Shown here piece after piece: positions 45,857 to 54,706 of a stretch of 64,000 nucleotides of DNA. A model generated the notes under the pieces. The model made no database searches, was not told the origin of the DNA, and was given only the letters and a program-made list of their open reading frames with translations. Source of the stretch: Aquimarina spinulae (GTDB lineage: Bacteria; Bacteroidota; Bacteroidia; Flavobacteriales; Flavobacteriaceae). The stretch spans positions 1 through 64,000 of the forward strand of contig NZ_CALSBP010000003.1 of NCBI RefSeq assembly GCF_943373825.1. Reading direction: 5' to 3'. The position numbers were made by a program, and so were the translations under genes. Position 1 is the first letter of the stretch. Each line of letters starts with the position of its first letter.

Positions 45857-46369
45857 ATGGTATCACAGTTAAAAGAAGGGGAATTTAATCCGTATTATGA
45901 AACATATATTGCTAAAGCAGAGTCGCCTGATATTGTAAAGGGATTAGAAAGCGGCCAAAAAGAATTTGTTGATTTTGTGCAATCCATTCCTGAGGAAAAA
46001 CTTACTCATGCCTATGCAGGGGATAAGTGGACTGTTGCAGAAGTGTTACAACATGTAATTGATGGGGAACGTATTTTTGCATATCGTGCCTTGCGTTTTG
46101 CAAGGAATGATAAAACACCAATTATGGGGTTTGAACAAGATGATTATGTTCCGTATTCAAATGCGAATAATTATAGCAAAGAAGAATTGATTTCAGATTT
46201 TCAGTCTGCAAGAACTAACTCTATTTCATTATTCAAAAGCTTCACTGATGAAATGTTAACCAGAATAGGAGAGGCGAGTGGTAGCCCTATGAGTTCAAGA
46301 GCTGCAGGATATATATTAATAGGACATCAAAAACATCATTTTGAGGTTATAAAAGAAAGATATTTATAA
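45857..46369 (+). CDS. DinB-family protein
   Basis: A 170-residue four-helix DinB/YfiT-like protein. Probable metal-binding His residues are in VAEVLQHVIDGERIF and in the C-terminal GHQKHHFEVIKERYL. Family members bind a divalent metal and some use bacillithiol or mycothiol; the function here is unknown. It runs directly into the NTF2-like gene with two bases between them, so the two form an operon. Confidence 0.9.
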   Translation: MVSQLKEGEFNPYYETYIAKAESPDIVKGLESGQKEFVDFVQSIPEEKLTHAYAGDKWTVAEVLQHVIDGERIFAYRALRFARNDKTPIMGFEQDDYVPYSNANNYSKEELISDFQSARTNSISLFKSFTDEMLTRIGEASGSPMSSRAAGYILIGHQKHHFEVIKERYL

Positions 46370-46371
46370 GT

Positions 46372-46749
46372 ATGACAAAAGAAGAAGTTGCCCAGAATTA
46401 CCTCTCGTTTTTAGAAAAAAATGAAGTAGATAAAGTTGTTAGTTTATTTGCCGACGACGGAATCGTTGAATCCCCATTGTACGGAACAATGCCAGCTAGT
46501 AAGTTTTATAAAGCTTTGGCAGATGATACCACTACTTCAAAATTGAAGTTTGATGGTTTGTTTTTTGAAAAAAACTCCAATAGAATTTCACTGCTCTTTG
46601 ATTTTGACTGGGAATTAAAAGACGGAAAAAGAGTGGTGTTTAAAGTAGTAGATATTATAGTCCTTAATTCAGAAAATGAGATTCAAAAACTTACTATTAT
46701 TTATGATACCGTTCATAGTAGGTCAGCAATAGAAACGTTAAAAAAGTAG
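46372..46749 (+). CDS. NTF2-like (SnoaL) protein
   Basis: A 125-residue single-domain protein. YLSFLEKNEVDKVVSLFADDGIVESPLYGTMPASKFYKAL followed by an antiparallel sheet is the NTF2/SnoaL fold, whose cone-shaped pocket binds small molecules or is catalytic. No active-site residue is certain. Translated with DinB. Confidence 0.85.
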   Translation: MTKEEVAQNYLSFLEKNEVDKVVSLFADDGIVESPLYGTMPASKFYKALADDTTTSKLKFDGLFFEKNSNRISLLFDFDWELKDGKRVVFKVVDIIVLNSENEIQKLTIIYDTVHSRSAIETLKK

Positions 46750-46759
46750 TGCAATAGGT

Positions 46760-47398
46760 TTATAATAAGTCGATTAAGGTTTTTGGGTCTAGCTCGTGTC
46801 CTCCTGGATGCGTTCTAAATTCAATCTGTGGTAATATTTGCTGCACTCGTACTTTCTCGGCTTCAACTTTTTCGATTTCAAAAAAAGGATCTTTTTCCCC
46901 CAGAATATGAGTGATTTTTGTTTGATCAGTTAGAAAAGAAAAATCTTCTCTGGATAATTCTTTAGGAAAACCGCCAGAAATCATAACCAGGGCATCACAA
47001 TTAATTTTACGACTGGCAACCCACCGACTGGCAATACTTACTCCTTGAGAGTACCCTAAGATAATTAACTTTGCATGCTCAGGCAGCTCTTCAGATGTTA
47101 GTATTGCATCTACATATCGTAATACATTTTTGGTCTCTGCCAAGGTGTTTTCTTTGGTTAACCAACTAGAACCAACACTTCTGTAATTATTGCCTTTATA
47201 GTATTTAGAAGGAGCCTGCGGTGCAATAAAATAATTATCTTCTTTATCAAGGCTTTCAAACAACCGTATAAAATATCTACTTAAGTATCCGATCCCATGA
47301 AAAACTAACCAAATATTTTTAGTATCAGGGTGTAGATTATTAAGTGTAGAATAGGTGTTTGTAGTAGTGTAAGAAGTTTCTTTTTCGATAGCACTCAT
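46760..47398 (-). CDS. Alpha/beta hydrolase (carboxylesterase/phospholipase-like)
   Basis: A 212-residue protein from the ATG at 47398 (MSAIEKETSYTTTNTYS); a longer frame starting 36 codons upstream overlaps the end of the next gene and looks artefactual. The nucleophile elbow is GYSQGVS, with WLVFHGIGYLSRYF for the oxyanion hole, and HILGEKDPFF and HPGGHELD supplying Asp and His. This is the GxSxG pattern of the phospholipase/carboxylesterase (YpfH-like) group. Starts 29 bases after the upstream hydrolase. Confidence 0.88.
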   Translation of the reverse strand: MSAIEKETSYTTTNTYSTLNNLHPDTKNIWLVFHGIGYLSRYFIRLFESLDKEDNYFIAPQAPSKYYKGNNYRSVGSSWLTKENTLAETKNVLRYVDAILTSEELPEHAKLIILGYSQGVSIASRWVASRKINCDALVMISGGFPKELSREDFSFLTDQTKITHILGEKDPFFEIEKVEAEKVRVQQILPQIEFRTHPGGHELDPKTLIDLL

Positions 47399-47426
47399 AT
47401 GATATATGATAATAGATCTTTTGTAT

Positions 47427-48278
47427 TTAATTAAGATGAAACCAATCATCAACAATCGGCCACAAGATATCCCGATTTTTTGTTCTAAAAAAATCAAAAT
47501 GGCCAATATTTTTTAGATTAAAATCACTTGGTTTTAGATGTTTTCTGGTCACTTCAGCATTTTTGTATACGCGTTCACCCAAAATATCTACTGATTTTTT
47601 AGGAGCAAAAGAATCATCATCAATGCTTAATAAAAGCATAGGCTCTTTGATTTCTTTATAATATGTGCTAGTATCTTTTTGGGTAAAATACAACATCGAA
47701 TCCGGATGCAATAAAAAAATAGCCCAATCTTTGGCTACTCTGGTGGTTAAGGGTTTTCCTAATCCAAACCAACCAGAAGGGTAGTACTCTAAAAGCGATG
47801 TGGTAAGCGGTACAAAAAACTTAAAATTAAGATAGATGAGTATTCTCATTTTTAAAGTGAAATGCTTGTAGAATCCAAATTGAGAAGCTACAGTAAAGTA
47901 TTTGTCATAATATTGATACGCATCGCTAAAGCCGACACTATTGCCGCCATAACTATGGCCGATCATATACTGTTCGTTTTCGGGAAATTCTTCTTTGGCA
48001 TGTTTAGAAACTGATTTAAAATCCTGTGCCCAGAAAACAAAACCATGTTCTTTTAAAGATTGAATGCTTTGAGAAAGAGAATCTCCTATTCCTCGGTAAT
48101 CAAAAGTAAATACATTACATCCCTTGGTAGCGAGATATTCTGCAAGTGGGTAATAAATTTTTTGAGGAACTGCCACCGCAGGAGCAAAAACTATTGTTTT
48201 ATGATTAGGAGATTTAGGAACAAACTCATGTACCGAAATGGGATAATCGTCAAAAGAACGAATAGTGTATGATTCCAT
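47427..48278 (-). CDS. Alpha/beta hydrolase
   Basis: A 283-residue hydrolase: FAPAVAVPQKIYYPLAEYL, FDYRGIGDS and the nucleophile motif GHSYGGNS (Ser near 110). The acid is probably in SIDDDSFAP and the His in NIGHFDFFR. It resembles the YheT/BAAT-like serine-hydrolase families. It follows the TetR gene by three bases, so TetR probably controls both, with the smaller hydrolase behind it. Confidence 0.88.
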   Translation of the reverse strand: MESYTIRSFDDYPISVHEFVPKSPNHKTIVFAPAVAVPQKIYYPLAEYLATKGCNVFTFDYRGIGDSLSQSIQSLKEHGFVFWAQDFKSVSKHAKEEFPENEQYMIGHSYGGNSVGFSDAYQYYDKYFTVASQFGFYKHFTLKMRILIYLNFKFFVPLTTSLLEYYPSGWFGLGKPLTTRVAKDWAIFLLHPDSMLYFTQKDTSTYYKEIKEPMLLLSIDDDSFAPKKSVDILGERVYKNAEVTRKHLKPSDFNLKNIGHFDFFRTKNRDILWPIVDDWFHLN

Positions 48279-48281
48279 GTT

Positions 48282-48845
48282 TTACTGATTTAATATTGCC
48301 GTTTCTGTTCTTTTCATAGCGTTGTTAATATATTTTGGATCATCGTAAATTTGCGTTAATAAAATACCACCCTCGATATCCTGAACCATTTGTTCTGCCA
48401 GTAGTAATGCTTTTTCTGTTGAGTGATTCACTTCAAGCAGTTGTTGCAGTCCTAAAATAAAATCCTTAAAAAATGATTGTATTTCTTTTTTATATATGGG
48501 GTCGAGGTGAATGGTTTCTAATGCTGTATTTGCCATAATGCACCCACCATCTGAGGCTTTGAATAATTTGTCCAGAAGTAGCTTCATTTTTAGTACTTTT
48601 TCATTAAGAGTTAAAGTGTTACTTTCAATAATCCTAAATAGATTGTAATTAAAATAACTGTGAACAGTTGCCAGAACTTCTCTAATTAGATCTTCCTTAT
48701 TGCTGAAATAATAATAAAAATGAGACTTCTGTATACCACAGGCTTTAGAGAGCTCACTCATGCTACTGTTTTGAACTCCGCGAGAGCGCAGGATAGGGAT
48801 TATCTTTTTTAGAACTTCTTCTTTGGACGTTTTTACTTTTGGCAT
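48282..48845 (-). CDS. TetR/AcrR-family regulator
   Basis: A 187-residue regulator. The TetR HTH is near 25-50 (SSMSELSKACGIQKSHFYYYFSNKEDLIREVLATV); the rest is the helical ligand-binding half (CIMANTALETIH). It probably represses its own operon with the two hydrolases, and perhaps the divergent thioesterase-men genes, from the GAACGTTC palindrome seven bases ahead of its start. Ligand unknown; TetR proteins next to acyl-group hydrolases often sense acyl-CoA or lipids, which is inference. Confidence 0.93.
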   Translation of the reverse strand: MPKVKTSKEEVLKKIIPILRSRGVQNSSMSELSKACGIQKSHFYYYFSNKEDLIREVLATVHSYFNYNLFRIIESNTLTLNEKVLKMKLLLDKLFKASDGGCIMANTALETIHLDPIYKKEIQSFFKDFILGLQQLLEVNHSTEKALLLAEQMVQDIEGGILLTQIYDDPKYINNAMKRTETAILNQ

Positions 48846-48851
48846 TTTATT

Positions 48852-48859
48852 GAACGTTC
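48852..48859. promoter_or_regulatory. GAACGTTC palindrome, likely TetR operator
   Basis: An 8-base perfect palindrome in TTGAACGTTCGTTA lies seven bases upstream of the TetR ATG, in the shared region between it and the divergent thioesterase gene. ACGAACGTTC-like sites are common TetR-family operators. Confidence 0.5.
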
Positions 48860-48906
48860 GTTAAAATAATAATCAAATATAGTTAGAATTATTAAATAGC
48901 ATTGTA

Positions 48907-48914
48907 TATTTTTG
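48907..48914 (+). promoter_or_regulatory. -7 element of the thioesterase-menF operon
   Basis: TATTTTTG is an exact TAnnTTTG match, 18 bases before the ATG at 48933. A weak -33 (TTAG, 48883-48886) lies 20 bases upstream. Confidence 0.5.
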
Positions 48915-48932
48915 GTTTAAATTATTAAGCTT

Positions 48933-49358
48933 ATGAATTTGACACAGACAGAAGTGCTGGAACAATGTGCTAAGATGTGTAAAAATACTTTAATGGAAAC
49001 TTTAGAGATTTCTTTCTGTGAAGTTGGCAAAGATTATTTGGTTGCTAAAATGCCGGTGACTCCCAAGGTGCATCAGCCAGATGGTGTTTTACATGGGGGA
49101 GCTATGGTGGCATTAGCAGAGAGTGTGGGCAGTGCTGCATCATTTATTTTTCTTAATGCTAAAGATTTTTATATAAGAGGAATAGAGATTTCTGCAAATC
49201 ATGTAAAGAGTGTTAAGCAGGGGTATGTGTTTGCGAAAGCAGAAATTTTACATCAAGGCCGTACTACTCAGTTATGGGATATAAAGATAAAGGATGAAGA
49301 AGGTAACCTGGTTTCGATAGTTAAGTTGACCACTATTGCGCTTCCTAAAACCAAATAG
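48933..49358 (+). CDS. Hotdog-fold thioesterase, possible DHNA-CoA hydrolase
   Basis: A 141-residue PaaI/MenI-type hotdog protein. HQPDGVLHGGAMVALAESVGSAASFIF carries the acidic catalytic residue after HGG. Its gene lies one base before menF and just before menD, so hydrolysis of 1,4-dihydroxy-2-naphthoyl-CoA, the step after MenB, is the most likely reaction. That is an inference from context; the fold alone also fits other acyl-CoA thioesterases. Confidence 0.85.
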   Translation: MNLTQTEVLEQCAKMCKNTLMETLEISFCEVGKDYLVAKMPVTPKVHQPDGVLHGGAMVALAESVGSAASFIFLNAKDFYIRGIEISANHVKSVKQGYVFAKAEILHQGRTTQLWDIKIKDEEGNLVSIVKLTTIALPKTK

Positions 49359-49359
49359 T

Positions 49360-50451
49360 ATGGATATAGGAGATGTTTATGCGAAAATTGAAGAACAATT
49401 AGATCAAAATCTGCCTTTTGTGGTGTATAGAAAAGCTGATTCTATGACACTACATGCTGTTTTTCAGGAAAATAACCAGATGTATGAAGTAGAGGATTAT
49501 GCTGTTTCGGGATTTGTTTTTGCTCCTTTTGATAGTGCTCATAAAGCTGTTATTATTCCTTCAGAAAAAAGTGACTATTGCACTGCTACCATTTTATCAC
49601 AAACCATAAGTAACGAAAAAAGAACTTTAGGAAAAATAGATAACGTTCTTTTGGTAGAACCTGAAGCCCAAAAAAAACACATAGAGCTTGTAAAAAAGGG
49701 CATTGAAGCAATACAATCTGATCGTTTTAAAAAAGTAGTATTATCTCGAAAAGAGGAGGTTTCGATACCAGATTCTTTTAATAGTCTACATATATTTAAA
49801 AACCTAATTCATTTTTATCCAAAAGCTTTTGTGTACCTATGGTACCATCCAAAAATTGGTACATGGATGGGAGCGACTCCAGAAACCTTGATTCGAGTAA
49901 AAAGTAATAATTTTTTTACTATGGCTCTGGCGGGTACCCAGCCATATATAAATACTATAGATGTCGATTGGGGGACTAAAGAATTAGTAGAACAGAAAAT
50001 GGTTACTTCTTTTGTTACGAGCAAATTATCTTCAATTATTAATGATATACAACACTCTAAAACTTATACACATAAAGCTGGTACACTTTTGCATCTGCGT
50101 ACCGATATTAGTGGGGTTTTGGATAATGAAAATTCAAGAATTGAAAAAATAATCGAAGTATTACATCCCACTCCAGCGGTTTGTGGACTTCCTAAAGATG
50201 AGGCTAAATCTTTTATTCTTACTACAGAAGGATATAATCGTAAGTATTATACTGGTTTTCTGGGAGAACTCAATATGAATAAAGATGGTGTTGTTAAATC
50301 AAATTTATTTGTAAACCTTCGTTGTATGGAGTTGAGTAATGGTAAAGCAATTCTTTATGTAGGAGGAGGAATAACAAAAGACTCTGATCCAGAGAAAGAA
50401 TGGGAGGAAACTGTGAAGAAAACAGAGACAATGAAAAGAGTTTTGTTGTAA
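49360..50451 (+). CDS. menF: Isochorismate synthase
   Basis: A 363-residue chorismate-binding enzyme starting at the ATG at 49360, one base after the thioesterase stop; a longer frame begins inside that gene and is rejected. Signatures: RFKKVVLSRKEEV, GATPETLIRVKSNNFFTMALAGTQP, LHPTPAVCGLPKDEAKSFI and YYTGFLGELN. It converts chorismate to isochorismate for menaquinone. With menD 63 bases downstream, the menaquinone role is favoured over siderophore synthesis. Confidence 0.94.
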   Translation: MDIGDVYAKIEEQLDQNLPFVVYRKADSMTLHAVFQENNQMYEVEDYAVSGFVFAPFDSAHKAVIIPSEKSDYCTATILSQTISNEKRTLGKIDNVLLVEPEAQKKHIELVKKGIEAIQSDRFKKVVLSRKEEVSIPDSFNSLHIFKNLIHFYPKAFVYLWYHPKIGTWMGATPETLIRVKSNNFFTMALAGTQPYINTIDVDWGTKELVEQKMVTSFVTSKLSSIINDIQHSKTYTHKAGTLLHLRTDISGVLDNENSRIEKIIEVLHPTPAVCGLPKDEAKSFILTTEGYNRKYYTGFLGELNMNKDGVVKSNLFVNLRCMELSNGKAILYVGGGITKDSDPEKEWEETVKKTETMKRVLL

Positions 50452-50514
50452 CCAGGGTTAAATTACTTAAAATTCTGGTGTAAATTAGTACGATATTGTA
50501 ATTTAGCGATTCGA

Positions 50515-52239
50515 ATGAAGAAACGCTTATATTCAAAAATTCCTTTAGCACAATCTATTGTTACCTTATGCGAAGCAAAAGGAATTACTCATATTGTTAT
50601 TTCGCCAGGATCTCGTAATGCACCACTAATAATTGGTTTTAGTGAACACCCCGATATGCAATGCTATAGTATCGTAGATGAACGATGTGCTGCATTTTTT
50701 GCATTAGGTATTGCGCAACAAATCCAAAAACCGGTTGCTTTGGTCTGTTCTTCGGGTAGCGCATTGTTAAACTATTATCCTGCAATTTCAGAAGCATTTT
50801 ATAGTGATATACCATTAGTGGTTTTAAGTGCAGATCGTCCTATTGAAAGAATTGATATTGGAGACGGACAAACGATTCGTCAAAAAAATGTATTTGAGAA
50901 CCATATTTTGTACTCGGCTAATTTATATTCTGAGGTTGTTGTAGAAACAAAAATTGATGATCCCAAAATACGTCAAAAACACCATGAAGCTCAAAAACAT
51001 AATGAAAGAGAAATCAATCTGGCGCTAAATAAAGCAATAGAACGAAAAGGACCAGTACATATTAATGTACCTTTTTATGAGCCTTTATATGATAAACTAG
51101 AGCATCCTACTATTGTTTCCAGAAATATCCCGGTAGAAAAACCACATCATCAGTTTTCTGAAGATTTACAATCAGAAATGCGTGAAGAATGGAACCAGGC
51201 AAAACGTAAAATGGTATTGATAGGTGTTAATTCACCAGGCACAGTTGAGCAAAAATGGATAGAATATTTTGCCGATGATCCTTCGGTCTTGGTACTAACA
51301 GAAACAACATCTAATATTCATCATGAGTCCCATATTAATTGTATTGATCAATTGATTTCTACTTTGAATGAGAACGAATTTAAGGCACTGCAGCCAGATA
51401 TTCTTTTAACTATTGGAGGTATGGTTGTTTCTAAGCGAATCAAAGCATTTTTGCGACAATATCAACCAAAATCGCACTGGCATATTGATTCGAAAAAAGC
51501 ATATGACACCTATTTTTGCCTTACAGAGCACATAAAATTGCAACCCAATGTGTTCTTCTCGCGTTTTTTTTACAAAATGAAGAGCATCGATAGTACTTAT
51601 AAACCTTTTTGGGTTTCTATTAGAGATGATCGTAGATTAAAACATGCAGCATATCTTGATAAAATCCCTTTTACCGATCTTAAAGCGTTTGAAGTTATTT
51701 TTGATAGTATTACAGATGGGCAAATGATACAGTTAAGTAATAGTTCTACTGTTCGTTATGCGCAACTATTTACACTAAATCCAACTTTTCAGGTGTTCTG
51801 TAATAGAGGAACAAGTGGTATCGATGGAAGTACATCTACTGCTATTGGGGCAGCTCTGACTTCGGGAGTGCCTACAACTTTGATAACTGGAGATCTGAGT
51901 TTCTTTTATGATAGTAATGGGTTATGGAATGAATATATTCCTTCGAATTTCAAAATTATTGTTATTAATAATGAAGGAGGAGGGATATTCAGAATTTTAC
52001 CAGGAAAAGAGGAAAGTGTTAATTTTGAAACATATTTTGAAACGACACATCATCTTACGGCAATACATTTATGTAAAATGTTTGGTTTTGAATATCATAC
52101 TGCGCATACTCTTGAAGAATTAGTTCATGAATCTAAAAAAGTATATGAAAATGATCATATGCCTCAACTACTTGAAGTTTTTACGCCTCGAAAAGAAAAT
52201 GATAGTACTTTAGTCGATTATTTTAAGCATTTTGTCTAA
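50515..52239 (+). CDS. menD: SEPHCHC synthase, menaquinone pathway
   Basis: A 574-residue ThDP enzyme. ISPGSRNAPLIIGFSEHPDMQCYSIVDERCAAFFALGIAQ is the MenD N-terminus, and the ThDP/Mg site is GDLSFFYDSNGL with VINNEGGGIF. It joins isochorismate and 2-oxoglutarate with loss of CO2. TAATTTAG (50489-50496) may be a weak internal promoter element. Length and motifs are typical. Confidence 0.96.
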   Translation: MKKRLYSKIPLAQSIVTLCEAKGITHIVISPGSRNAPLIIGFSEHPDMQCYSIVDERCAAFFALGIAQQIQKPVALVCSSGSALLNYYPAISEAFYSDIPLVVLSADRPIERIDIGDGQTIRQKNVFENHILYSANLYSEVVVETKIDDPKIRQKHHEAQKHNEREINLALNKAIERKGPVHINVPFYEPLYDKLEHPTIVSRNIPVEKPHHQFSEDLQSEMREEWNQAKRKMVLIGVNSPGTVEQKWIEYFADDPSVLVLTETTSNIHHESHINCIDQLISTLNENEFKALQPDILLTIGGMVVSKRIKAFLRQYQPKSHWHIDSKKAYDTYFCLTEHIKLQPNVFFSRFFYKMKSIDSTYKPFWVSIRDDRRLKHAAYLDKIPFTDLKAFEVIFDSITDGQMIQLSNSSTVRYAQLFTLNPTFQVFCNRGTSGIDGSTSTAIGAALTSGVPTTLITGDLSFFYDSNGLWNEYIPSNFKIIVINNEGGGIFRILPGKEESVNFETYFETTHHLTAIHLCKMFGFEYHTAHTLEELVHESKKVYENDHMPQLLEVFTPRKENDSTLVDYFKHFV

Positions 52240-52343
52240 TTTCCTTGTTTTAATATGCTTTGTAGGTGGATTATTAATGAATAATTCATCTATATTTGAT
52301 CTGGAAAAAAAATGAACTAAAAACCTGAAAACACATTTATCCT

Positions 52344-52685
52344 ATGAGTAAAAGAGATGAATTAATCACAAAATACGCCGCAGATATCAAAGATAAAATT
52401 GGTCAGACTCCAGATATGGACCTTTTAACCAAGGTTACTATTGGATGTGGTCCTTCAATTTACAATGCAGATGCTGCTACAGTATCTGGTTCGGATCAAA
52501 GTGAATTAGATACCGTAAAGAAAAACTTTTTAATCAATAAACTTGGTCTTTCTGATGGATCAAAGCTAGATGAAGGTATTGCTTCTGTAATTGAAGCTTA
52601 TGGTAAATCAAACCGTAATAAGTATAGAGCGGTTGTTTATTACCTTTTGACAAAACATTTCGGAAAAGAATCTGTTTATAAATAG
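52344..52685 (+). CDS. DUF2853 family protein
   Basis: A 113-residue cytosolic protein with the DUF2853 features: MSKRDELITKYAADIK, a central TIGCGPSIYNADAATVSGSD stretch and a helical C-terminus ending FGKESVYK. No function is known. It lies between menD and a perfect terminator and may be read with the menaquinone genes. Confidence 0.92.
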   Translation: MSKRDELITKYAADIKDKIGQTPDMDLLTKVTIGCGPSIYNADAATVSGSDQSELDTVKKNFLINKLGLSDGSKLDEGIASVIEAYGKSNRNKYRAVVYYLLTKHFGKESVYK

Positions 52686-52703
52686 TATACGATTTTCTAC
52701 AAC

Positions 52704-52739
52704 AAAAAAAGGTGTTCATTGCAATGAACACCTTTTTTT
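52704..52739. terminator. Perfect bidirectional terminator
   Basis: Arms AAAAAAAGGTGTTCATTG (52704-52721) and CAATGAACACCTTTTTTT (52722-52739) form a 36-base perfect palindrome, 18 bases after the DUF2853 stop. It ends the thioesterase-menF-menD-DUF2853 stretch. Confidence 0.93.
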
Positions 52740-52772
52740 GTAGAATTTAGATAAACAGGAGGATTAAAGAAT

Positions 52773-52780
52773 TATCTTTG
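52773..52780 (+). promoter_or_regulatory. -7 element of the CvfB-like gene
   Basis: TATCTTTG, an exact TAnnTTTG match, 15 bases before the ATG at 52796. A TTG at 52778 that could be mistaken for a start codon is the last three bases of this element. Confidence 0.6.
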
Positions 52781-52795
52781 CGCAAAAAAATAGAC

Positions 52796-53629
52796 ATGCT
52801 TAAGCTTGGGGAATACAATATGTTAGAGATTGTTAGAGAGAGAGATCAAGGGATTTACCTTTGTGACGAAGAAGGGGACGAGGTTTTATTACCTAATAAG
52901 TATGTACCAGAACAATTTCAAATAAGAGATGTTTTAAAGGTATTTGTGTATTTGGATAGCTCAGAACGTATTGTTGCTACTACCTTAGAACCTTTTGCAA
53001 CTGTAAAATCTTTTGCCTATTTAAAATGTACAAACGTATCAGAAATTGGTGCTTTTCTGGATTGGGGATTAGAAAAAGATCTTTTTGTTCCGTTTAGAGA
53101 ACAATCTTCAAAAATGAGAGTAGGTAGCTGGTACCTTGTTTATGTATACCTTGATGAAGAAACCAATCGACTTGTTGCATCAAGTAAGACCAACGCTTTT
53201 TTAGATAATTCTTTAGTTTTACTGTCTTCATATGATGAAGTTGATCTTATCGCTTCTCATCCTTCACCACAAGGTTGGAATATGATTGTAAATCAAAAAC
53301 ATCTGGGGTTAGTATATAGTGATGAAATTTTTCAAAAGATTACACCAGGAGATCAGCTTAAAGGGTTTGTGAAAAAAGTTCGCCCTGATGGCAAGATAGA
53401 CCTTACATTACAACGACATGGATTTAGAGGAATAGAACCAAATGCAGAGCAGGTTTTAAAAGAGTTAAAATCTAGTGGCGGTTTTATTGATCTAAATGAT
53501 AAATCGGATCCAGAAGATATTAAAGAAGTTTTTCAATTAAGTAAGAAAAGTTTTAAAAAAGCTATCGGATCACTGTATAAAGAAAGAAAAATTATTATCG
53601 AGAAAGAAGGAATACGTCTGGTAGAGTAG
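52796..53629 (+). CDS. S1-domain RNA-binding protein, CvfB/YitL-like
   Basis: A 277-residue protein from the ATG at 52796 (MLKLGEYNMLEIVRERDQGIYL). It contains two or three S1-like beta-barrel domains (ASEIGAFLDWGLEKDLFVPFREQ; KITPGDQLKGFVKKVRPDGKIDLTLQ) and a C-terminal winged helix (DPEDIKEVFQLSKKSFKKAIGSLYKERKIII). CvfB proteins bind RNA and influence virulence or stress genes in Firmicutes. The target here is unknown. Confidence 0.92.
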   Translation: MLKLGEYNMLEIVRERDQGIYLCDEEGDEVLLPNKYVPEQFQIRDVLKVFVYLDSSERIVATTLEPFATVKSFAYLKCTNVSEIGAFLDWGLEKDLFVPFREQSSKMRVGSWYLVYVYLDEETNRLVASSKTNAFLDNSLVLLSSYDEVDLIASHPSPQGWNMIVNQKHLGLVYSDEIFQKITPGDQLKGFVKKVRPDGKIDLTLQRHGFRGIEPNAEQVLKELKSSGGFIDLNDKSDPEDIKEVFQLSKKSFKKAIGSLYKERKIIIEKEGIRLVE

Positions 53630-53686
53630 ATCAAAAATACAATCCATAGTTATAGTTAAAGGAGAAGTTATTTTTTACTTATTTTA

Positions 53687-53718
53687 TTTGGATTAAATCT
53701 AAATAAAAAGTATTTTAG
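53687..53718 (+). promoter_or_regulatory. Near-consensus promoter of the 103-residue ORF
   Basis: TTTG (53687-53690), 20 bases, then TATTTTAG (53711-53718; seven of eight in TAnnTTTG). It lies 12 bases before the ATG at 53731, which supports that this short gene is real. Confidence 0.5.
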
Positions 53719-53730
53719 CGGCCGTTAATT

Positions 53731-54042
53731 ATGGAATTAATTTTTTCTTCAACATATTACTCCTCTTATCAATCATCAACAGAGCGATGTTATTATATTG
53801 ATTTTGGCCATAAAATGGTTAAAATTTCTTTCTGTCAATTGCTTAGCCTAAGATATAAGGCAAAACAAATGTCTACATTTGACTATATAGATGATTTACT
53901 TAATCATAATGACACTGTATTATTATCGTTATGTGATAAAGAACATTTAATTTTATTAGACACATTAATGGTGTTGGATTTTGTAGATCTTATGAAAGGA
54001 ACATTTGCAATGATAGAATTAAATGCTATGTTGGTATCATGA
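53731..54042 (+). CDS. Hypothetical 103-residue protein
   Basis: No family is recognised. It contains no signal peptide; a polar N-terminus rich in Ser, Tyr and Thr is followed by a helical, leucine-rich second half (DTLMVLDFVDLMKGTFAMIELNAMLVS). A near-consensus promoter precedes it. It may be a small cytosolic regulator, but that is speculation. Confidence 0.65.
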   Translation: MELIFSSTYYSSYQSSTERCYYIDFGHKMVKISFCQLLSLRYKAKQMSTFDYIDDLLNHNDTVLLSLCDKEHLILLDTLMVLDFVDLMKGTFAMIELNAMLVS

Positions 54043-54134
54043 TATTTTGATATTAGATTTAGACTTACTATAAATTAAGTATCGATTAAGTTTTACATCT
54101 GGATTTTCTATACTTTTATTAAAAATATTGGAAA

Positions 54135-54644
54135 ATGGAAAATCTAACACGACAAGAAATAAGCATTAATCTAGAGGTAATGGATATGCTTAATAAGCAA
54201 ATAGAGAAAGAACAAAAGGCTTCGTCACTGTATTTAGCAATGGCTTCATGGTGTGATCAGAAAACGCTTGTAAATAGTGCTTCCTTTTTTTATAAACAAG
54301 CGCAAGAGGAAAGAGAGCATATGATGAAAATTTTTAAATTCATTAATGATACAGGTGGGTCTGCTTATTCTCCTAATGTCTCTAATATTACTCATGAATT
54401 TTCTTCGCTTCGAGAAATTTTTGAAATGACGCTTAATCATGAGATATCTATCACGCAATCTATATACAAAATTGTTGCAAAATGCAGGCAGGTAAATGAT
54501 TTTGGCTCAGAGAACTTTTTGATGTGGTTTGTAGAAGAACAGCTAGAGGAAGAAGAAACTATCAAAGATATTTTAGATATGTTTGATTTATCTGGAGATA
54601 TGCCACTTCAATTCATCGACGAAAGAATTCCTGTTGGTAAATAA
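54135..54644 (+). CDS. Ferritin
   Basis: A 169-residue four-helix ferritin. Ferroxidase ligands are recognisable: the Glu of EKEQKASSLYLAMASWC, QEEREHMMKIF with ExxH, and the C-terminal FVEEQLEEEETI. It stores iron in a 24-mer and needs no haem. A possible promoter (TTTTACA 54091, TACTTTTA 54111-54118) is close. It lies between men genes and the exported hypothetical and has no shared operon with them. Confidence 0.95.
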   Translation: MENLTRQEISINLEVMDMLNKQIEKEQKASSLYLAMASWCDQKTLVNSASFFYKQAQEEREHMMKIFKFINDTGGSAYSPNVSNITHEFSSLREIFEMTLNHEISITQSIYKIVAKCRQVNDFGSENFLMWFVEEQLEEEETIKDILDMFDLSGDMPLQFIDERIPVGK

Positions 54645-54706
54645 CCGTATCAAAAAGATTTTAAACCAAAATAAATAAGAGTTTTAGATTTTTTTAGCAG
54701 GATAAA

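Noticed and set aside
47399..47506. 36-codon extension of the small alpha/beta hydrolase into the neighbouring gene
   Set aside because: It overlaps the coding end of the upstream hydrolase and is low-complexity; MSAIEKE at 47398 fits the family start.
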